Shown one piece after another: positions 5,602 through 8,040 of a stretch of DNA of 8,040 bases. The translations under genes and the position numbers were made by a program. Source of the DNA: an uncultured Rhizobiaceae group bacterium (GTDB taxonomy: Bacteria > Pseudomonadota > Alphaproteobacteria > Rhizobiales > Rhizobiaceae); contig CALAIO010000299.1 in NCBI GenBank assembly GCA_937923355.1, forward strand, positions 1 through 8,040, given 5' to 3'. The notes under the pieces were generated by a model that searched no databases, was not told the origin of the DNA, and saw only the letters and a list, made by a program, of their open reading frames with translations. Within the stretch, counting starts at the first letter, position 1, and each line of letters begins with the position of its first letter.

Positions 5602-6825
5602 ATGACACAAGAAAATGAAAATACCGCTTCCAAGCAAGGGCCGTTAACGGGCTATAAAATTATTGATCTAACATCGGTGGTGCTTGGGCCTTACAGTACG
5701 CAGCTGCTTGGCGACTTGGGAGCAGATGTCATCAAGATAGAAACGCCATCTGGTGATATTATGCGTCATGCGGGTCCTCATGTTTCTGAAGGCATGGGGC
5801 CTATTTATCTCACCATCAATCGTAACAAACGTGCTGTGACACTTGATCTTCGAAAAGAAGGCGCAAAACAGATATTGTGCGAACTTATTAAATCTGCTGA
5901 TGGCCTTATTCATAACATTCGGGCAGGCGGTATGCGCAGGCTTGGGTTCGATTATGAAAGCGTCAAAGAGATTAATCCTGAAATCGTATATTGCCACGCG
6001 GTCGGTTTTGGTTCTGATGGGCATTATGCAGAACGCCAAGCTTACGACGATTTGGTTCAGGCCGTGTCTGGAGCGTCTTTCATGATACCGATGCAGGATG
6101 GTACGACAGAGCCTCGATATTTCCCAGGATTGGTAGCAGATAAAACAACAGGTCTTCATGCAGCTTATGCCATGCTGGCAGCGTTTCTTCATAAAGAGCG
6201 TACTGGGCGAGGGCAATTTGTTGAAGTGCCAATGATGGAATGTATGGTTTCATTCACCATGGCAGAAAACTTATATGGGCATACGTTCGTACCGCCCAGA
6301 CCACCCATAGCATATGCGCGATCAATTAATCCGATGCGCAAACCTTATAAAACCAAAGATGGCTATATAGCGCTTATGCCTTATTCAGATGACAATTGGC
6401 GAAGGTTCTTCCGACTTGGTGGGCGTGAGGTTTTGATGGAAGATGAACGCTACGCAACCTATGCTCAGCGCACGGTTAATATTACAGACCTTTATAAGGA
6501 AGCTGAAATAATTGCTTTGCAACGCACGACTGATGAATGGATGGAAGTGCTGGCAGAAGAAAATGTGCCGTGTATGCGGGTGCATACGCTGGATAGTGTT
6601 TTGGAAGATCCTCAATTGAGAGAAACAGGCTTTTTAGAAGAACGTGAACATCCGACAGAAGGCCGTTATCTTGCGATGAATAATCCTATCAAGTTTTCGG
6701 ATAGTCCAACCAAGATTGAGCGTGATCCACCCAAGCTTGGACAGGATAATGAAGAGATATTAAAGGAGCTTGGATTTGATTCTGAAGCAATTAATGAATT
6801 TAAAAAGGAAAAAGTATTTGGATAG
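5602..6825 (+). CDS. Class III CoA-transferase (CaiB/BaiF family)
   Basis: A 407-residue, full-length family III CoA-transferase, which moves CoA between two carboxylic acids through enzyme-bound anhydride intermediates. Signature regions: GYKIIDLTSVVLGPYSTQLL (17-36) with GDLGADVIKIETPSGD (37-52) for CoA binding; NRNKRAVTLDLRKEG (73-87); QAYDDLVQAVSG (146-157); and FPGLVADKTTGLHAAYAMLAA (174-194). Asp180 in the last block aligns with the catalytic Asp of formyl-CoA transferase. Subunits of this family are interlocked ring dimers in the cytosol. Members include formyl-CoA, succinyl-CoA, carnitine and mesaconyl transferases, so the substrate cannot be read from sequence. The start is ATG 5602; a TTG at 5584 extends the frame by six residues and neither has a clear ribosome site. 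It is likely the second gene of an operon with the HugZ-like gene. Confidence 0.92.
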   Translation: MTQENENTASKQGPLTGYKIIDLTSVVLGPYSTQLLGDLGADVIKIETPSGDIMRHAGPHVSEGMGPIYLTINRNKRAVTLDLRKEGAKQILCELIKSADGLIHNIRAGGMRRLGFDYESVKEINPEIVYCHAVGFGSDGHYAERQAYDDLVQAVSGASFMIPMQDGTTEPRYFPGLVADKTTGLHAAYAMLAAFLHKERTGRGQFVEVPMMECMVSFTMAENLYGHTFVPPRPPIAYARSINPMRKPYKTKDGYIALMPYSDDNWRRFFRLGGREVLMEDERYATYAQRTVNITDLYKEAEIIALQRTTDEWMEVLAEENVPCMRVHTLDSVLEDPQLRETGFLEEREHPTEGRYLAMNNPIKFSDSPTKIERDPPKLGQDNEEILKELGFDSEAINEFKKEKVFG

Positions 6826-6903
6826 TGCGCAAACATTTAAGTTTAAAGCAGTGAAGCCAGCAAACCCGAAGGCGCTGACTCCACTCACGAAATTGAAAAT
6901 TTC

Positions 6904-6924
6904 AAAATCTCCGAAGAGTTTTTT
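6904..6924 (+). terminator. Weak terminator-like element after the CoA-transferase gene
   Basis: CTC-CGAA-GAG (6909-6918) forms a 3-bp stem with a stable-type tetraloop. It can be lengthened by four A-T pairs beyond a T-T mismatch, and ends in six T's (6919-6924). It lies 79 bases past the stop codon. The GC stem is too short to be convincing. Confidence 0.25.
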
Positions 6925-7041
6925 CCAAATTCCACCAGGGCTTGATAGGCTGGGGCACCCTGATATTCCGCATAGTCAATTTACATGCCAAGTATCAAAA
7001 ATCAACATTCCAAGTACCGTAACAACCAATTATTGTTAGTA

Positions 7042-7060
7042 TTTGTATGAAATATACAAA
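7042..7060. promoter_or_regulatory. Palindrome upstream of the TPP-enzyme gene, candidate operator
   Basis: TTTGTAT-GAAAT-ATACAAA: perfect 7-base arms around 5 bases, ending 23 bases before the ATG at 7084. A weak promoter overlaps it: TTGTTA (7033-7038), 16 bases, TACAAA (7055-7060), four of six matches each. If that promoter is used, a protein bound to the palindrome would block it. TTGTAT...ATACAA arms recall GntR-type operators, but the 5-base centre differs from the contiguous TTGTATACAA form. A/T richness raises the chance of coincidence. Confidence 0.4.
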
Positions 7061-7083
7061 CAATCTTACGAAAGTAATCAAAA

Positions 7084-8040
7084 ATGCAGCTTGCTGGCCA
7101 TCTTTTAGTTAATTGTCTGAAACAACAAGGTGTTGAAAGAATATTCTGTGTGCCAGGCGAAAGCTACCTGACTGTCCTTGATGGACTTTATCAATCTGGC
7201 ATTGAAACAGTTGTCGCTCGCCACGAAGGTGGTGCTTCTGTTATGGCTGAAGCTGATGGTAAAATGACAGGAAGACCTGGCATTTGTATGGTAACCAGAG
7301 GGCCTGGGGCGACTAACGCTTCTTCAGGTGTTCATATTGCTGCGCAAGATTCTACTCCGATGATTTTGTTTGTCGGGCAAATTGGCCGTCAGATGCGTGG
7401 TCGTGAAGCCTTTCAGGAAATGGACTATCGCGCGGTATTTGGTTCTGTTGCGAAATGGGTTGAAGAAATCGACGATGCAACACGCATTCCAGAGATTATC
7501 AATCATGCCTGGCATGTTGCTATGTCTGGAAGGCCTGGGCCTGTGGTTATTGCGCTACCTGAAGATATGTTGCGAGATGAAGTAGAACAGAAATCTGGCC
7601 CGTTTGTTGAAGTAGCCAGTCCTGCGCCGACCTTGGGTGATCTGGAAAAGTTTGTCACGCTATTAGAACAATCCTCCAACCCGATGATCGTTGCCGGTGG
7701 TTCACTTTGGAGTGAAGAAGATGCAGACATGCTTCGTGAGTTTAGTGAGAAGTGGGGCATTCCAGTTGGGTTATCTTTTAGACGTCAGCAATTAATGGAT
7801 GCCAATCATCCTAATTATGCTGGCGATGTGGGATTGGGTATCAATCCCGCCTTGAAGGAGCGCGTTGCAAATTCTGATTGCTTGATTTTGCTTGGGTGCC
7901 GTTTTAGTGAAAATCCAAGTCAGGGCTTTTCACTTCTGGATATGCCAGGCAATGGCAAAGGTTTGGTGCATGTACATCCTGGACCCGAAGAATTAGGCAG
8001 GATTTATGCAGCAGAAGTTTCGATAAATTCAACGCCGGGA
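7084..8040 (+). CDS. TPP-dependent enzyme, acetolactate synthase-like, N-terminal part
   Basis: Open to the right edge: 319 residues of a family of about 550. The N-terminal TPP pyrimidine-binding domain is complete, with CVPGESYLTVLDGL (22-35), the activating Glu48 in VARHEGGAS, MVTRGPGATNASSGVHIAAQDSTPMILFVGQ and AFQEMDYRAVFG. The domain closes with SGRPGPVVIALPEDM, and the central domain follows (PMIVAGGS, HPNYAGDVGLGINPAL, DCLILLGCRFSE). This matches the IlvB-like group usually annotated only as thiamine pyrophosphate-binding protein, of unknown reaction. It is not a typical acetolactate synthase (RHEGGA instead of RHEQGA) and does not resemble oxalyl-CoA decarboxylase. The position after the GGAS helix reads AEADGKMTG, where I recall relatives having Tyr for that Asp. 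The TPP/Mg GDG motif lies outside the window. ATG 7084 has only a weak GAAAG ribosome site. Confidence 0.9.
   Translation, partial: MQLAGHLLVNCLKQQGVERIFCVPGESYLTVLDGLYQSGIETVVARHEGGASVMAEADGKMTGRPGICMVTRGPGATNASSGVHIAAQDSTPMILFVGQIGRQMRGREAFQEMDYRAVFGSVAKWVEEIDDATRIPEIINHAWHVAMSGRPGPVVIALPEDMLRDEVEQKSGPFVEVASPAPTLGDLEKFVTLLEQSSNPMIVAGGSLWSEEDADMLREFSEKWGIPVGLSFRRQQLMDANHPNYAGDVGLGINPALKERVANSDCLILLGCRFSENPSQGFSLLDMPGNGKGLVHVHPGPEELGRIYAAEVSINSTPG

Larger units (their letters stand above)
6826..7083 (+). other. Gap between CoA-transferase and TPP-enzyme genes
   Basis: About 260 bases without a convincing gene. It contains a weak terminator-like hairpin (6904-6924), a short inverted repeat GAAATT-GAA-AATTTC just before it, and the palindrome at 7042-7060. 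The length and these elements suggest that the TPP-enzyme gene has its own transcription start rather than being the third gene of the upstream operon. Confidence 0.5.

Noticed and set aside
5668..6216. 182-codon minus-strand ORF inside the CoA-transferase gene
   Set aside because: Antisense shadow of a gene with intact family motifs and an identifiable catalytic Asp; the antisense product is Cys/His/Arg-rich with no recognisable motif.
6760..6975. Open minus-strand frame whose translation includes a hydrophobic Gly/Phe/Ala-rich stretch
   Set aside because: It has no ATG, no ribosome site, and half of it is antisense to the end of the CoA-transferase gene. It may be a remnant, but nothing supports translation.
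5602..8040. Oxalate degradation operon (frc-oxc)
   Set aside because: The CoA-transferase is only family-level, and the TPP protein lacks the look of oxalyl-CoA decarboxylase, so the specific pathway is not supported.
1..8040. CRISPR array, tRNA/rRNA, insertion sequence or attachment site
   Set aside because: No repeated spacer-repeat pattern, no cloverleaf, no transposase-like frame and no long direct or terminal inverted repeats were seen on reading.

Overview
The window looks like a chromosomal segment of an alphaproteobacterium, probably marine, of moderate to low GC. The acyl-CoA ligase with its MLGQMM N-terminus resembles the alphaproteobacterial 3-(methylthio)propionyl-CoA/medium-chain acyl-CoA ligases. 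The SCP2 protein, HugZ-like FMN protein, class III CoA-transferase and IlvB-like TPP enzyme fit the same background. The taxon is inferred from remembered protein families, not from a search.

Layout, left to right. (1) 1-225, minus: N-terminal quarter of an agmatinase/ureohydrolase-family enzyme running off the left edge. (2) 252-283: hairpin terminator for the next gene. (3) 308-604, minus: a 98-residue stand-alone SCP2 (sterol-carrier/lipid-binding) protein, with a promoter-like element and a perfect TTTACGT-GA-ACGTAAA palindrome upstream. (4) 709-3019, minus: a two-gene, AT-rich, overlapping operon of a GT4-like glycosyltransferase followed by a roughly 400-residue protein I do not recognise, driven by a near-consensus promoter at 3054-3082. 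(5) 3083-3372: a non-coding or decayed gap with one questionable 26-codon membrane ORF. (6) 3373-4998, minus: acyl-CoA ligase. (7) 5058-5570, plus: HugZ/pyridoxamine-phosphate-oxidase-like split-barrel protein, divergent from the ligase, with 59 bases between the two start codons. (8) 5602-6825, plus: CaiB/BaiF class III CoA-transferase. (9) 6826-7083: gap with a palindrome close to the next start. (10) 7084-8040, plus: N-terminal 319 residues of a TPP-dependent, acetolactate-synthase-like enzyme running off the right edge.

The ligase, SCP2 protein, CoA-transferase and TPP enzyme suggest acyl-CoA and organic-acid catabolism. A class III CoA-transferase next to a TPP enzyme recalls the oxalate pair (Frc/Oxc), but the TPP protein here does not look like oxalyl-CoA decarboxylase, so the substrate is unknown. 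The glycosyltransferase and its partner look like an insertion of surface-glycan genes among the metabolic genes. I see no tRNA, rRNA, CRISPR array, insertion sequence or phage gene. The least explained protein is the ORF at 709-1923. Nothing in the window proves a new system.
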